Shown in pieces: positions 18,698-28,211 of a stretch of 64,000 nucleotides of DNA. Each line of letters starts with the position of its first letter. Position 1 is the first letter of the stretch. Below the pieces are notes generated by a model that saw only the letters and a program-made list of their open reading frames with translations, was not told the origin of the DNA and did no database searches. The stretch is from Bacteroidota bacterium (lineage in GTDB: Bacteria; Bacteroidota; Bacteroidia; Cytophagales; Cyclobacteriaceae), in the NCBI GenBank assembly GCA_018266055.1, contig JAFDYT010000001.1:349301-413300 (forward strand), read 5' to 3'. Both the position numbers and the translations under genes were made by a program.

Positions 18698-19069
18698 TTA
18701 AGCGGCTTTAACGTTTGCCAACTTTTCTTTAATCCGGGCACTCTTGCCCTGACGGCCTCTCAAATAATACAGTTTAGCACGACGAACTTTGCCGGCTTTT
18801 ACGAATTCAATTTTATCGATGCTTGGGCTAAGGATTGGGAAAATACGCTCAACACCAACGCCATTGGATACTTTTCTTACCGAAAAGCTTTCGCCATTGG
18901 TGCCTTTGCCTCTGTGGTAAAGAACTACCCCTTGAAATTGCTGGATACGCTCTTTGTTACCTTCGCTGATTTTAACATGCACGTTTATAGTGTCTCCAGG
19001 TTTGAAACTTGGAAGGGAAGTCCTCTTGGAAGCTAATTCCTGCTCAACAAACTTAATTAGATCGGCCAT
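18698..19069 (-). CDS. rplS: 50S ribosomal protein L19
   Basis: Structural protein of the large ribosomal subunit, at the interface with the small subunit. The 123 residues carry L19 marks: [28 protein letters not shown], then [18 protein letters not shown] and [21 protein letters not shown]. trmD lies just upstream in the same direction, keeping the widespread trmD-rplS pair, but rpsP and rimM that often precede them are not here. A TAAATTTG element at 19096 suggests a promoter of its own in the 102-base gap. Confidence 0.98.
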   Translation of the reverse strand: MADLIKFVEQELASKRTSLPSFKPGDTINVHVKISEGNKERIQQFQGVVLYHRGKGTNGESFSVRKVSNGVGVERIFPILSPSIDKIEFVKAGKVRRAKLYYLRGRQGKSARIKEKLANVKAA

Positions 19070-19095
19070 AAAACCCTGTTTTTTAAAATGGACTG

Positions 19096-19103
19096 CAAAT
19101 TTA
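19096..19103 (-). promoter_or_regulatory. -7 element TAAATTTG before rplS
   Basis: TAAATTTG on the minus strand lies 26 bases above the rplS start codon. A near-match TTTC lies 19 bases further upstream (19123-19126). Confidence 0.5.
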
Positions 19104-19171
19104 TCAGAAGAATCTTAAAAACGAAACGCCGGAATGAATTATTTAGGCTGAGGTGGCAATTCCCCTGCCAA

Positions 19172-19843
19172 TCAGATCAAATTAGGCCTTCTTTCTTTTG
19201 TTCGTTCGATGGCTTTTTCTTGTCGCCACTCCTCGATTTTGGATGTATGCCCCGAAAGAAGCACATCAGGCACTTTCCAGCCCTTGTATTCGGCAGGCCG
19301 GGTATACACTGGCGGAGCGATCAACCCATCCTGAAAAGAATCGGTAAGGGCAGAAGTTTCATCGGATAATACCCCGGGAATTAGCCTGATGACAGAGTCG
19401 GCAACCACCGCCGCGGCCAATTCGCCTCCCGAAAGAACATAATCGCCAATACTGATTTCGCGGGTAATAAGGTGCTCGCGCACACGCTCATCTACACCTT
19501 TATAATGGCCGCAAAGCATGATCAGGTTTTTGCAAAGCGATAATTGGTTGGCCAGGTTTTGCGTAAGCAATTCACCATCGGGGCTCATGTAGATTACCTC
19601 GTCGTAATGACGTGATTCTTTAAGAAAAGAAATACACCGGTCGATCGGCTCAATCATCATCACCATGCCTGCGCCACCGCCAAAAGCATAGTCGTCGGTA
19701 GTGCGATGCTTGTTGGTTGAGTAAGGCCTAAGGTCATGTACCACCACTTCTACCAAGCCCTTGTCTTGCGCTCTTTTCAGAATTGAATCTGAAAATGGAC
19801 CTTCCAGTAGCTTGGGCAAACACGTGATGATATCAATGCGCAT
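19172..19843 (-). CDS. trmD: tRNA (guanine-37-N1)-methyltransferase
   Basis: Methylates G37 of tRNAs from S-adenosylmethionine, which prevents +1 frameshifting. The 223 residues show TrmD motifs: [58 protein letters not shown] and [13 protein letters not shown]. The open frame extends 33 codons upstream, but [10 protein letters not shown] is the family N terminus, so the start is the ATG at 19843. This also avoids overlap with the peptidase gene. It ends 102 bases before rplS. Confidence 0.97.
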   Translation of the reverse strand: MRIDIITCLPKLLEGPFSDSILKRAQDKGLVEVVVHDLRPYSTNKHRTTDDYAFGGGAGMVMMIEPIDRCISFLKESRHYDEVIYMSPDGELLTQNLANQLSLCKNLIMLCGHYKGVDERVREHLITREISIGDYVLSGGELAAAVVADSVIRLIPGVLSDETSALTDSFQDGLIAPPVYTRPAEYKGWKVPDVLLSGHTSKIEEWRQEKAIERTKERRPNLI

Positions 19844-19893
19844 GCACAAAAATACGAAGTGTGAAGTAACTGCGGGAAACGATTTTGCAGCCG

Positions 19894-21399
19894 TTACTTC
19901 TTGTCGGTGACTATGCGGTTGTCGCGATTGGCGAGATCCCACGCGGTGAAGAAGACGGCCTTGGCTCGTTTAGTAAGAAGATCAAAATCGATCTTGCTTA
20001 CTTCGTCGCTGGGCTTGTGATAATCTTCGTGGATTCCATCGAAATAAAAAATGATGGGCACGTTGTTCTTGGCGAAATTCCAATGGTCCGAGCGATAATA
20101 CAATCGATCGGGGTGGCTCTCGTCATTGTAGGTGTAATCAAAGTCCAGTTGCGTATAGGTTTTGTTGTTCGCCTCATTAATTGAATTCAATTCGCTCGAC
20201 AGTTTGTCGGCACCAATCACGTACACGTAGTCGGGTTTTCCTGCATGTTGCGGATCGCGGCGACCCACCATATCAATGTTAAGATCTGCCACCGTGTTTG
20301 CCAAAGGAAACACGGGATGAGTAACATAATACTCCGAGCCAAACAAGCCTTCTTCTTCGCCGGTAACAGTCATAAACAAAATACTTCTTCGCGGGCCGTG
20401 ACCTTCTTTTTTTGCCTGAGCAAATGCTTTTGCCAACTGCATTACACTAACCGTGCCTGAACCGTCGTCGTCGGCGCCATTGTTTACTTTGTCTTCACCA
20501 TTGTGAACACCGATATGATCAAAGTGTGCGGACACTACAATGAGTTCGTCCTTTTTATCGCTGCCCTCAAGGTAGCCCAGGATGTTTTCAGAGCGGATAG
20601 TTTTGGTTTCAAACGAAACATGGTAAACAATCCTGCTTGGCTTAATTTTCTTCAGTGGTTTTTTAGTGGGGTCTTCTTTAGCCGCTTTTATTAATTTCTC
20701 AAAGGGCAAGTTGTAGATTTTGCTTACGGATGCCTGGTCAACAAAAAACAAACCTTCAGAGCCAGCGCCTAAATGGCTCTTCAATTGAAGAGTGCCATTT
20801 CCGCGATACTCTTTCACCTGGTTGGCAAATGATTTAAAGTCTTCGGCGTTGCCTTCGTAGGTTACAAGAATCATTTTAGCTCCTTTGGATCGGTACATTT
20901 CTGACTTTCGCAGCACATTTCGATTCGCGCTTTGCGAAAGCTCTCCAGCAAGGATTACTACGGCTTTGTCTTTAACATCGAGGTAAGCCAAATCGGCATC
21001 AGTACCCTTGCCAACGAATACAGCATCAAGCGAAACCTCGCCACCGTTGCCTGACTGTCCGAAGAAAACCACTTCATTGAAATTGGTAAACTTGGTAGCA
21101 CCCGACTTCAAATAAATATCGGCGGGTTTTACGGAGGTGAGTTCCACGGGCATGTAGTGTGACCCTTTGACAGGCCCCACCAGGCCGACGTTTTCAAAAA
21201 AATCGCTGATGAATGCCGCTGCCATTTTCTGGCCTCTCGATCCGGTATAACGCCCTTCCAGGGCATCGGAGGCAATGATCGACAGGTTGTCTTTCAGATC
21301 AGCTGGAGTGATCAGTTCCGCATAGTGCGTATTTAAATTTTGCTGCGCCGAAGCGGAATAAGCAACAAAAAAGGCAAGTGCTAAAAAGCTTTTTTTCAT
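19894..21399 (-). CDS. Secreted M28 family zinc peptidase
   Basis: Exported aminopeptidase-like enzyme of 501 residues. The signal peptide is [18 protein letters not shown], before QQNLN. The di-zinc site of M28 is readable: SAHFDHIG (His and Asp), NGADDDGSG (bridging Asp), [13 protein letters not shown] (catalytic Glu-Glu), [10 protein letters not shown] (Asp) and [13 protein letters not shown] (His). Between signal peptide and catalytic domain lies a region that resembles a protease-associated domain (about 90-260; [20 protein letters not shown]). It acts in the periplasm or outside and probably trims peptides. It stands 50 bases upstream of trmD in the same direction; a functional link is not expected. 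Confidence 0.93.
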   Translation of the reverse strand: MKKSFLALAFFVAYSASAQQNLNTHYAELITPADLKDNLSIIASDALEGRYTGSRGQKMAAAFISDFFENVGLVGPVKGSHYMPVELTSVKPADIYLKSGATKFTNFNEVVFFGQSGNGGEVSLDAVFVGKGTDADLAYLDVKDKAVVILAGELSQSANRNVLRKSEMYRSKGAKMILVTYEGNAEDFKSFANQVKEYRGNGTLQLKSHLGAGSEGLFFVDQASVSKIYNLPFEKLIKAAKEDPTKKPLKKIKPSRIVYHVSFETKTIRSENILGYLEGSDKKDELIVVSAHFDHIGVHNGEDKVNNGADDDGSGTVSVMQLAKAFAQAKKEGHGPRRSILFMTVTGEEEGLFGSEYYVTHPVFPLANTVADLNIDMVGRRDPQHAGKPDYVYVIGADKLSSELNSINEANNKTYTQLDFDYTYNDESHPDRLYYRSDHWNFAKNNVPIIFYFDGIHEDYHKPSDEVSKIDFDLLTKRAKAVFFTAWDLANRDNRIVTDKK

Positions 21400-21442
21400 G
21401 ACAAAAGAAATCTCAAACGTGAATTAATTTGGAACGGTAAAA

Positions 21443-22465
21443 CTAAACGTTCTTTTCGATGAGCGATAATAAATGGAATTGATTTTTTGCTCTCACCCGG
21501 TTTTGCTCCGGATACGTAATGTGATAGTAAGTATTTCCCCGAAGATAGTCGGCCAGAAAGCGCAAACCCATTATATAGGTCATCATTTTTCCGGCAAACG
21601 GAATAAACTTCATTTCCTGCTCCGTGAGCACGTCCCCCATTTGGGAGAGGTAGCCTTGCACGAGAGCGTTGTAAATATTTTTTCTGAATTCAATTTTTGA
21701 AATGTCCTTTTCTTCCTCAGTTACCGGGCTCACAAACGTGCGCACCATGTCGCCGAGGTCGTAAATGAAATAACCAGGCATAAGTGTGTCGAGATCAATA
21801 GCGCAAACTGCTTTTCGCGAAATGGAGTCAAACAAAATGTTATTCACCTTGGTGTCGTTGTGCATGACGCGGAGTTGCAAAACTCCTTCCTTTATCAATT
21901 GCGTGTATTCGGATACCAGCGGTTGAAAAGATTGCGCTTGTTCAATTTCAGCTTTTGCCATTTGAATTGTTTCCGGCGAAGCCTTTTGCAAGGCATTTTC
22001 AAATTGCTTGTAGCGCCAGCTCAGGTCGTGGAAGCGATCAAGGGTAGGTTTGAGTAATTGTGTATCGATGCCGTATAAATTTTTTGAAAGTGCGGCAAAT
22101 CCTTTGGCTGCTTCGTATGCCTCCTGCTCCGTACTTACTTCATCAATCGTAAAGGTATTTTCAATCAAGGGATAAAGCCGCCAGGGAAATCCTTCGTCGT
22201 CATAAAACAAATCGTTGCCATTTAGATCGGGCAATGCTTGCGGAAAAATAAAATCCGGATGGTGTTGTTTTAGATATTGAAAGGCGAGCCGGTTGTTTGA
22301 AGCGATGACGTCGGGCTGAGTGAAAATAGTCTTGTTCACACGCTGCAGTACAAACTGGCGGGCAGCTTCGACTTTGTACGTCCGGTGGATATGACCCGAA
22401 CCAAGTGGCGAAATCTTTACTGATCCCTCAACGCCAAACTCCCTGACAACTTCTTCTGCGCTCAC
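21443..22465 (-). CDS. APH-fold sugar kinase, possibly anomeric (NahK-like)
   Basis: A 340-residue phosphotransferase of the aminoglycoside phosphotransferase/choline kinase fold. The nucleotide-binding start (ISPLGSGHIHRTYKV, FVLQRVN), catalytic loop MHNDTKVNNILFD and metal-binding AIDLDTLMPG are intact. The protein resembles N-acetylhexosamine 1-kinases, which phosphorylate a free sugar at C1. The gene directly upstream, 6 bases away, encodes a nucleotidyltransferase that would take such a sugar 1-phosphate, which supports the same reading. The exact sugar cannot be told. It is not a resistance gene in any supported sense. Confidence 0.82.
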   Translation of the reverse strand: MSAEEVVREFGVEGSVKISPLGSGHIHRTYKVEAARQFVLQRVNKTIFTQPDVIASNNRLAFQYLKQHHPDFIFPQALPDLNGNDLFYDDEGFPWRLYPLIENTFTIDEVSTEQEAYEAAKGFAALSKNLYGIDTQLLKPTLDRFHDLSWRYKQFENALQKASPETIQMAKAEIEQAQSFQPLVSEYTQLIKEGVLQLRVMHNDTKVNNILFDSISRKAVCAIDLDTLMPGYFIYDLGDMVRTFVSPVTEEEKDISKIEFRKNIYNALVQGYLSQMGDVLTEQEMKFIPFAGKMMTYIMGLRFLADYLRGNTYYHITYPEQNRVRAKNQFHLLSLIEKNV

Positions 22466-22471
22466 AAACGA

Positions 22472-23374
22472 CTACCAGAGTTTTGACGGATACGCGCCCT
22501 GATGAACAAGGTCGTTTATTTTTTTGGTTACAATCTCCTTGTCTTCTTTGTACGTCACGCCAAACCACGTGCTACCGCCGGAAATTACTTTCACTTTGCC
22601 GCGGTTGGTTTTGATCATCTCATTGACAACAAGGGGAATGAAAAATTCAGATTTAATATTCTGCGCGTTGTTTTTCAAAAAGTTGTGGAACAGTTCTTCT
22701 GTAAGCGGCATAATGGAAGGATGGAACCCCCAGAAATTCATGGACGTAGGTGTTTCCGGATCCATCACCATGTCGCCGTCTTTTTCTTTGGAAATAATTT
22801 TGCCGTTTTCTTTTACGATGGTAGTGCGCTCCACCACGCTTTTCAAAAAGCCTTGCGCGTCGCGTTCGCCGCATCCGCGCGATACGCTACCGTGGTCAGA
22901 CAATACATTTTTTAATGTGTAACCCACCATGGCGTGGGTAGAAGTTTCCTGCTTGAAAAAATCGGCTGTAGCTTTAAATGCATCCTGGCCATAAAAGTCG
23001 TCGGCGTTGATGACGGCAAAAGGTTCCTTGATCACGTCTTTGGCGCACAGCATCGCGTGGCTGGTGCCCCACGGCTTGGTGCGGCCTGTGTTTTGGTATT
23101 CTTTAGGAACGAAGGTGTCGAGCGATTGAATGACAAACTCCACCTCGGCTTTTCCTTTCAGTTTGGGCAGAAACATTTCTTCAACGGTGGGGCGGATTTC
23201 TTCGCGTACGATAAAGACGATCTTGGTGAAGCCGGCCCTTAGCGCGTCAAAGAGAGAGTAATCCATAATGGTTTCGCCAGAAGGTCCAAATCCATCGATC
23301 TGTTTTATGCCGCCGTAGCGGCTGCCCATGCCCGCGGCCAGCACCAACAGGGCAAGTCTTTTATCTGTAGCCAT
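22472..23374 (-). CDS. NDP-sugar pyrophosphorylase family nucleotidyltransferase
   Basis: Cytoplasmic enzyme expected to join a sugar 1-phosphate to a nucleotide and release pyrophosphate. The 300 residues have the family signature LVLAAGMGSRYGGIKQ at about 10-25, then SGETIMDYSLFDALRAG, KPWGTSHAMLCAKD and the metal-binding AVINADDFYG at about 120-130. It lacks a left-handed beta-helix, so it has no acetyltransferase half as in GlmU. The operon with the APH-fold kinase suggests salvage of a free sugar to a nucleotide sugar. A -7 element and a 7-bp inverted repeat lie upstream. Confidence 0.88.
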   Translation of the reverse strand: MATDKRLALLVLAAGMGSRYGGIKQIDGFGPSGETIMDYSLFDALRAGFTKIVFIVREEIRPTVEEMFLPKLKGKAEVEFVIQSLDTFVPKEYQNTGRTKPWGTSHAMLCAKDVIKEPFAVINADDFYGQDAFKATADFFKQETSTHAMVGYTLKNVLSDHGSVSRGCGERDAQGFLKSVVERTTIVKENGKIISKEKDGDMVMDPETPTSMNFWGFHPSIMPLTEELFHNFLKNNAQNIKSEFFIPLVVNEMIKTNRGKVKVISGGSTWFGVTYKEDKEIVTKKINDLVHQGAYPSKLW

Positions 23375-23401
23375 TGAAGTTTGATTTTTTTAGTTTAAAT
23401 C

Positions 23402-23423
23402 GAATGAAATTTAGACTTCATTC
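23402..23423. promoter_or_regulatory. Candidate operator between divergent sugar genes
   Basis: GAATGAA (23402-23408) and TTCATTC (23417-23423) form a 7-8-7 inverted repeat. It lies just downstream of the minus-strand -7 element at 23429-23436, where a repressor would block the kinase/nucleotidyltransferase operon. Confidence 0.4.
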
Positions 23424-23428
23424 AATTT

Positions 23429-23436
23429 CAAATATA
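23429..23436 (-). promoter_or_regulatory. -7 element TATATTTG for the kinase/pyrophosphorylase operon
   Basis: TATATTTG on the minus strand lies 55 bases upstream of the nucleotidyltransferase start. No -33 match was found at 20 bases. Confidence 0.45.
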
Positions 23437-23464
23437 GGATATTCGTCATATTAAAATTTAACAA

Positions 23465-24742
23465 ATGTCTTCCTCCAAAAACTACCTTCTTTCGATTACC
23501 ATCATCGGTATTCTGTTTTTCATTTTCGGATTTATCACGTGGATAAACGGAACGTTGATACCGTATTTGAAAATTGCGTGCGAATTGCAAACCGATTTGC
23601 AGTCGTACCTGGTAGCTACGGCTTTCTTCATTGCCTATACGGTGATGGCGCTGCCTTCGTCGTTGGTGCTAAAGAAAACAGGCTATAAAAAAGGAATGGC
23701 AATTGGATTGTTTGTGATGGCGATTGGTGCTATAATTTTTGTGCCCGCAGCGACCGACCGAGAATTCAGTTTGTTTCTGGTAGGTCTTTTTGTAATTGGA
23801 ACTGGCCTTGCATTACTGCAAACCGCTTCTAATCCTTATGTGTCGATTATCGGACCGATTGAAAGTGCAGCAACTCGAATCAGTATCATGGGCATTTGTA
23901 ATAAAGTGGCCGGGATTATCGCGGGACTGATCTTTGGATATATCGCATTGAATGATGCCGATGCACTGATTAATAATTTGAAAACCATGGATGCCGTGGC
24001 TAAAGAAGCAGCACTCAATGAACTGGCAAGTCGCGTAATCGTTCCTTACATTATTATTGCTTCAGCACTTGTTGTTCTTGCTTTCGGCATTCTTTTCTCC
24101 AGCCTACCTGACATCAACGATGAAAGTGCCGCTGAAGGAACGCCTCCACCTGACGATACTAAGAAGAGCGTCTTTGATTTTCCGCACCTTATGCTCGGTG
24201 TGCTTGCCCTGTTCTTGTATGTTGGCGTTGAAGTAATGGCTGGCGATACGATTATCAGCTACGGAAAATCACTTGGAATAGAATTGTCGACGGCACGGTA
24301 TTTCACACAAGGAACATTGGCTTGTATGCTGATCGGATATGTGGTCGGCATTTCTGCGATTCCAAAATATATTTCACAAGCTGCCGCCCTTAAATACTGT
24401 GCGATTCTGGGCGTAGTGTTTACTATCCTCGCAGTGATCACAACGGGTTACGTATCGGTGGCATTTATTGCTTTGCTTGGATTGGCCAACTCACTGATGT
24501 GGCCCGCGATTTTCCCGCTGGCGATCGAAGGTCTCGGCAAATTCACTAAAACAGCCTCCGCATTTTTGGTAATGGCAATTTCAGGTGGCGCAATTATGCC
24601 TTTGGTGTATGGCATGGTTTCAGACAAAATTGGTAGTACTCGCATTGCTTACATCATTATGGCTCCCTGCTATCTTTTCATCCTTTACTATGCGATGAAG
24701 GGACACAACGTGGGTAAGAAACAAAGCGCACAGCACGCATGA
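23465..24742 (+). CDS. MFS sugar transporter, FucP/GluP type
   Basis: Inner-membrane sugar:proton symporter of 425 residues with about 12 membrane segments. The N terminus (IIGILFFIFGFITWINGTLIPYLK) and ALLQTASNPYVSIIGP are hallmarks of the FucP/GluP subfamily, which takes L-fucose, glucose or galactose. A hydrophilic loop (about 215-238; PDINDESAAEGTPPPDD) separates the two halves. It overlaps the SMP-30-like gene by four bases (ATGA), so the two are translationally coupled. It diverges from the sugar kinase/nucleotidyltransferase pair, and the sugar brought in may be their substrate. The specific sugar is not readable. Confidence 0.92.
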   Translation: MSSSKNYLLSITIIGILFFIFGFITWINGTLIPYLKIACELQTDLQSYLVATAFFIAYTVMALPSSLVLKKTGYKKGMAIGLFVMAIGAIIFVPAATDREFSLFLVGLFVIGTGLALLQTASNPYVSIIGPIESAATRISIMGICNKVAGIIAGLIFGYIALNDADALINNLKTMDAVAKEAALNELASRVIVPYIIIASALVVLAFGILFSSLPDINDESAAEGTPPPDDTKKSVFDFPHLMLGVLALFLYVGVEVMAGDTIISYGKSLGIELSTARYFTQGTLACMLIGYVVGISAIPKYISQAAALKYCAILGVVFTILAVITTGYVSVAFIALLGLANSLMWPAIFPLAIEGLGKFTKTASAFLVMAISGGAIMPLVYGMVSDKIGSTRIAYIIMAPCYLFILYYAMKGHNVGKKQSAQHA

Positions 24743-25611
24743 AAAATTTCGTTATCGTTGGATTGGCTCTGTTATTTATCGAGGCAAGAGGTCAAGGCGC
24801 TTTCAGTGCCAAAGATCTTACTGCTGAAAATCTTTTCACCACCAACTGCGAAGGCCCCAGTGTCGATAAGCATGGAAATTTATTCGTTGTCAATTATAAG
24901 AAAGACGGAACCATCGGACTTGTTCACGCCGATGGAACGGTAGAACTTTATGTGACGCTTCCGCAAGGAAGTACCGGCAATGCCATTCAATTTGACAAGC
25001 AGGGTAATATGCTCGTCGCCGATTTTTCGGCGCACAATATTTTAAAAGTGGACACCAAAACCAAAGCTGTATCGGAGTATGCGCACAGCGATCAGTTTAG
25101 TCAGCCAAACGATATCTGCATCAACAAAAAGGGTCAGGTGTTTGCCTCCGACCCGAATTGGAAAGCTGGCACGGGAAAAGTGTGGCGCATTGATCCCGAT
25201 AAAAGTATCGTTCTCGTGCAGGACAACATGGGCACCACCAATGGTATCGAACTGAGTCCTGATGAAAAAACTCTCTATGTAAATGAAAGTGTGCAAAAAA
25301 TGGTGTGGGCTTTTGACGTTGATAGCAAGGGAGGCCTGAGCAACAAACGAAAGTTCACTGAGTTTACAGACTTCGGCATGGACGGCATGAAGTGCGATAA
25401 AGAAGGCAACCTGTACATTACGCGCTACGACAAAGGTGTGATCGCTATTTTTTCGCCGCAAGGCAAACTTCTCCGCGAGGTGCAGATGAAAGGTAAAAAA
25501 ACCAGCAACATCACCTTTGGCGGCAAAGATGGTAAGACGTGCTTCGTTACACTTCAGGATAGAAAATGCGTGGAGACTTTTCGCGCGGAAGTAGCCGGAA
25601 AAAAATACTAA
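24739..25611 (+). CDS. Exported SMP-30/gluconolactonase-like beta-propeller protein
   Basis: A 290-residue protein with an N-terminal signal (MKNFVIVGLALLFIEARGQ). The propeller has SMP-30/LRE features: TTNCEGPSVDKHGNLFVVNY, QPNDICINKKGQVFASD, MGTTNGIELSPDEKTLYVNES, FGMDGMKCDKEGNLYITRYDKG and KTSNITFGGKDGKTCFVT. The family includes calcium-dependent lactonases that hydrolyse sugar lactones. The conserved acidic and Asn residues for metal binding appear present (CEGP, TNGI, DGMKCD). The four-base overlap with the MFS gene ties it to sugar use, with lactone hydrolysis in the periplasm the likely role. The sugar is unknown. Confidence 0.87.
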   Translation: MKNFVIVGLALLFIEARGQGAFSAKDLTAENLFTTNCEGPSVDKHGNLFVVNYKKDGTIGLVHADGTVELYVTLPQGSTGNAIQFDKQGNMLVADFSAHNILKVDTKTKAVSEYAHSDQFSQPNDICINKKGQVFASDPNWKAGTGKVWRIDPDKSIVLVQDNMGTTNGIELSPDEKTLYVNESVQKMVWAFDVDSKGGLSNKRKFTEFTDFGMDGMKCDKEGNLYITRYDKGVIAIFSPQGKLLREVQMKGKKTSNITFGGKDGKTCFVTLQDRKCVETFRAEVAGKKY

Positions 25612-25629
25612 GAGAGAGAGGGTCTCTCT
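25611..25629 (+). other. AG-rich hairpin after the lactonase gene
   Basis: AGAGAGA (25611-25617) pairs with TCTCTCT (25623-25629) around GAGGG, directly at the stop codon. No T-tract follows, so it may protect the 3' end rather than terminate. Confidence 0.35.
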
Positions 25630-25699
25630 GACCAAAATCCGCCTTTTTAGCCGAAGGCTCGGAGATCACCGTCAAGTCGGGTAACAAAATCTAAAAATC

Positions 25700-25731
25700 T
25701 TTTCTATCAAGGCGCCAAAGCCGTACTTTTG
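25700..25731 (+). promoter_or_regulatory. Promoter of pheT
   Basis: TTTT at 25700 (near TTTG), a 20-base spacer and TACTTTTG at 25724-25731 match the Bacteroidota pattern. It lies 23 bases before the pheT ATG. Confidence 0.6.
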
Positions 25732-25753
25732 AAGTCTTTTATCCACACGCTTC

Positions 25754-28177
25754 ATGAAAATCTCTTATCGCTGGCTTCAGCAATACATCGACATCCCCGA
25801 ATCGCCTGAAGAAATAGGGCAGGTACTAACATCTACAGGTTTGGAGGTAGAAAGTGTTGAGCCTTTTGAAACGGTGAAAGGCGGCCTCAAGGGGCTGGTG
25901 ATTGGCGAAGTGCTTACCTGCGCCAAGCACCCCAATGCCGACAAACTTTCGATCACTACTGTGGATGTGGGTGCCGGTGCACCTTCGCAGATTGTGTGTG
26001 GTGCACCCAATGTAGCGGCTGGCCAGAAAGTAGTCGTTGCGTTGCCGGGTACGACGGTATATCCTACCAAAGGAGAACCCTTCACGATAAAGTCGGCGAA
26101 GATACGCGGCGAGCAAAGCGAAGGCATGATCTGTGCGGAAGATGAAATTGGTATTGGCGAGAGCCATGCCGGCATCATGGTGCTGAATACTTCCGTGAAA
26201 AACGGAACCCTGGCATCAGACTTTTTTAATGTTCAATCGGATTATGTTTTTGAAATCGGGCTTACACCCAACCGAGCTGATGCAGCCTCGCATGTGGGCG
26301 TAGCGCGCGACATTCGCGCATCGAAAAACCGTGCATTGAAATTGCCTGATGTTTCGGCTTTCGCGGTTGACAATCAAAATCTCAAAATCAACGTCGACGT
26401 TGAAAATACAAGTGCGTGCCCTCGCTATTCGGGTGTGACCATTTCCGGAGTAACTATTGCTGAGTCGCCCGACTGGCTGAAGAACAAACTCACTGCGATT
26501 GGCCTGGCACCGATCAACAACCTGGTTGACATCACCAACTATGTGCTACACGAACTGGGCCAACCCCTGCATGCCTTTGACGCCGATGCGATCACGGGTC
26601 AGAAAGTGGTTGTGAAAACATTGCCGGCAGGCACAAAATTTACTACGCTCGATAGCAAAGAGCGCTCGCTTTCTGAAAATGACCTGATGATTTGCAACAC
26701 GGCTGAACCGATGTGTATCGCGGGTGTATTTGGCGGCATTAAGTCTGGAATTTCGAACGCCACAAAAAATATTTTTCTCGAGAGTGCACATTTTTCCTCA
26801 GCCTATGTGCGCAAAACAGGAATGCACCACCAACTCAAAACCGATGCGTCGTTTCGCTTTGAGCGTGGCACTGATCCCAACATGACCGTGTTTGCCCTCA
26901 AGCGTGCAGCATTGTTGATCAAAGAAATAGCGGGTGGAAAAATTTCGTCGGAGATCGTTGACGTGTATCCTGTCAAAATTGAAAACACGACGATTGAGGT
27001 GAAATTCAAAAACATCGACCGACTGATCGGAAAGAAAATCGAACACGACCGGATCCTCACGATCCTTGAAAGTCTGGACATCAAAATTTCAAATAAGACC
27101 GAAAATGGATTCACGGCGTCGGTTCCGCCGTATCGCGTGGACGTTACGCAGGAAGCTGACATTGTGGAGGAAATCCTTCGGATTTATGGACTCAACAGCA
27201 TCGAACTGGCCGACCATGTAAAGACAGATTTTCTGGCTTCGTTTCCTGAAAAGGATATCACACGGTTCAAGAAAACAATGGGTGCGATGCTCGCTTCCAA
27301 TGGCTTTTATGAAGTACTGACCAACTCGCTGACCAACATTGCTTACAAAGACAAAATCAAAACCGAATATGAAGCGGTAGAGATACTTAACAAGCTGAGC
27401 GAGGAGCAGGGAATACTTCGGCAAACGATGCTCTTCAGCGGACTGGAAGTGTGTGCGCACAACATCAATCGCAAACAAAAAGAATTGCGGTTGTTTGAGT
27501 TTGGTAAAGTCTATGGCAAAACCTCCGGTAAGGAAGGAACAGGAAATTACGTGGAAGAGGAGCGGCTGGCGATCTTCATCACGGGCAATTTTGAAACTGA
27601 AAACTGGCAAAACAAAACCCGCCCTGTTAACTACTTCGATCTGGCACAAGCTGTAAAATTAGTGCTGGAGCGCGCATCGGTGGAAAAGACCAAACAAGAG
27701 CTATTGGCTGATGCTGCTTTTGAATACGGAATAAAAATTTTGAAAGGGAACAAAGAAGTGGGCAAGCTGGGAAAAGTAAAAAGCAGCGTGGCGAAAGAAT
27801 TCGGCGTGAAGCAGGAAGTATTTGTGGCTGACCTTTCGGTGGACTTGCTTTTCAAGTCAGCAAATCCTAAGTTCGTTGTGCAAGAAGTGCCAAAGTTTCC
27901 TGAAGTACGGCGCGACCTGTCGTTGGTGCTTGACAACCAGGTGAAGTTTGCCGAGATTGAAGCATTGGCCCGGGCCACCGAGCAAAAGTTGATCAAAGAA
28001 ATCATCGCTTTTGACGTTTATGAAGGGGAGAAGATTCAGCAAGGGAAGAAGGCCTATGCGCTCGGTTTTACCTTGCAGGATGAAAATAAAACTTTGACCG
28101 ACGAGGAGATTGAAAAAGTGATGATTAAATTGATGAGTGCGTTTGAAGGAAAGATGGGAGCGGTAATCAGGAAGTAA
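25754..28177 (+). CDS. pheT: Phenylalanine-tRNA ligase beta subunit
   Basis: Beta chain of the heterotetrameric enzyme that charges tRNA-Phe. The 807 residues show the full bacterial form: MKISYRWLQQYIDI opening; EMAP-type tRNA-binding domain at about 40-155 (HPNADKLSITTVDVG, IVCGAPNV, IRGEQSEGMICAEDEIGI); B3/4 domain with LTPNRADAASHVGVARDI; B5 domain; and the C-terminal ferredoxin-like anticodon-binding domain (FPEVRRDLSLVLD to about 807). No pheS is adjacent; in this phylum it is often elsewhere. It is followed by a small coiled-coil gene and zapA in the same direction. Confidence 0.98.
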   Translation: MKISYRWLQQYIDIPESPEEIGQVLTSTGLEVESVEPFETVKGGLKGLVIGEVLTCAKHPNADKLSITTVDVGAGAPSQIVCGAPNVAAGQKVVVALPGTTVYPTKGEPFTIKSAKIRGEQSEGMICAEDEIGIGESHAGIMVLNTSVKNGTLASDFFNVQSDYVFEIGLTPNRADAASHVGVARDIRASKNRALKLPDVSAFAVDNQNLKINVDVENTSACPRYSGVTISGVTIAESPDWLKNKLTAIGLAPINNLVDITNYVLHELGQPLHAFDADAITGQKVVVKTLPAGTKFTTLDSKERSLSENDLMICNTAEPMCIAGVFGGIKSGISNATKNIFLESAHFSSAYVRKTGMHHQLKTDASFRFERGTDPNMTVFALKRAALLIKEIAGGKISSEIVDVYPVKIENTTIEVKFKNIDRLIGKKIEHDRILTILESLDIKISNKTENGFTASVPPYRVDVTQEADIVEEILRIYGLNSIELADHVKTDFLASFPEKDITRFKKTMGAMLASNGFYEVLTNSLTNIAYKDKIKTEYEAVEILNKLSEEQGILRQTMLFSGLEVCAHNINRKQKELRLFEFGKVYGKTSGKEGTGNYVEEERLAIFITGNFETENWQNKTRPVNYFDLAQAVKLVLERASVEKTKQELLADAAFEYGIKILKGNKEVGKLGKVKSSVAKEFGVKQEVFVADLSVDLLFKSANPKFVVQEVPKFPEVRRDLSLVLDNQVKFAEIEALARATEQKLIKEIIAFDVYEGEKIQQGKKAYALGFTLQDENKTLTDEEIEKVMIKLMSAFEGKMGAVIRK

Positions 28178-28211
28178 TCGTTTATAAAGACATTAGCCCC
28201 ATATCAATATT

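Noticed and set aside
21443-22465. Aminoglycoside resistance gene
   Set aside because: The APH fold is shared by many sugar kinases, and the neighbouring sugar nucleotidyltransferase argues for a sugar substrate.
22502-22922. Open frames antisense to the nucleotidyltransferase
   Set aside because: They lie wholly within a gene with strong family motifs on the other strand and have no start signals.
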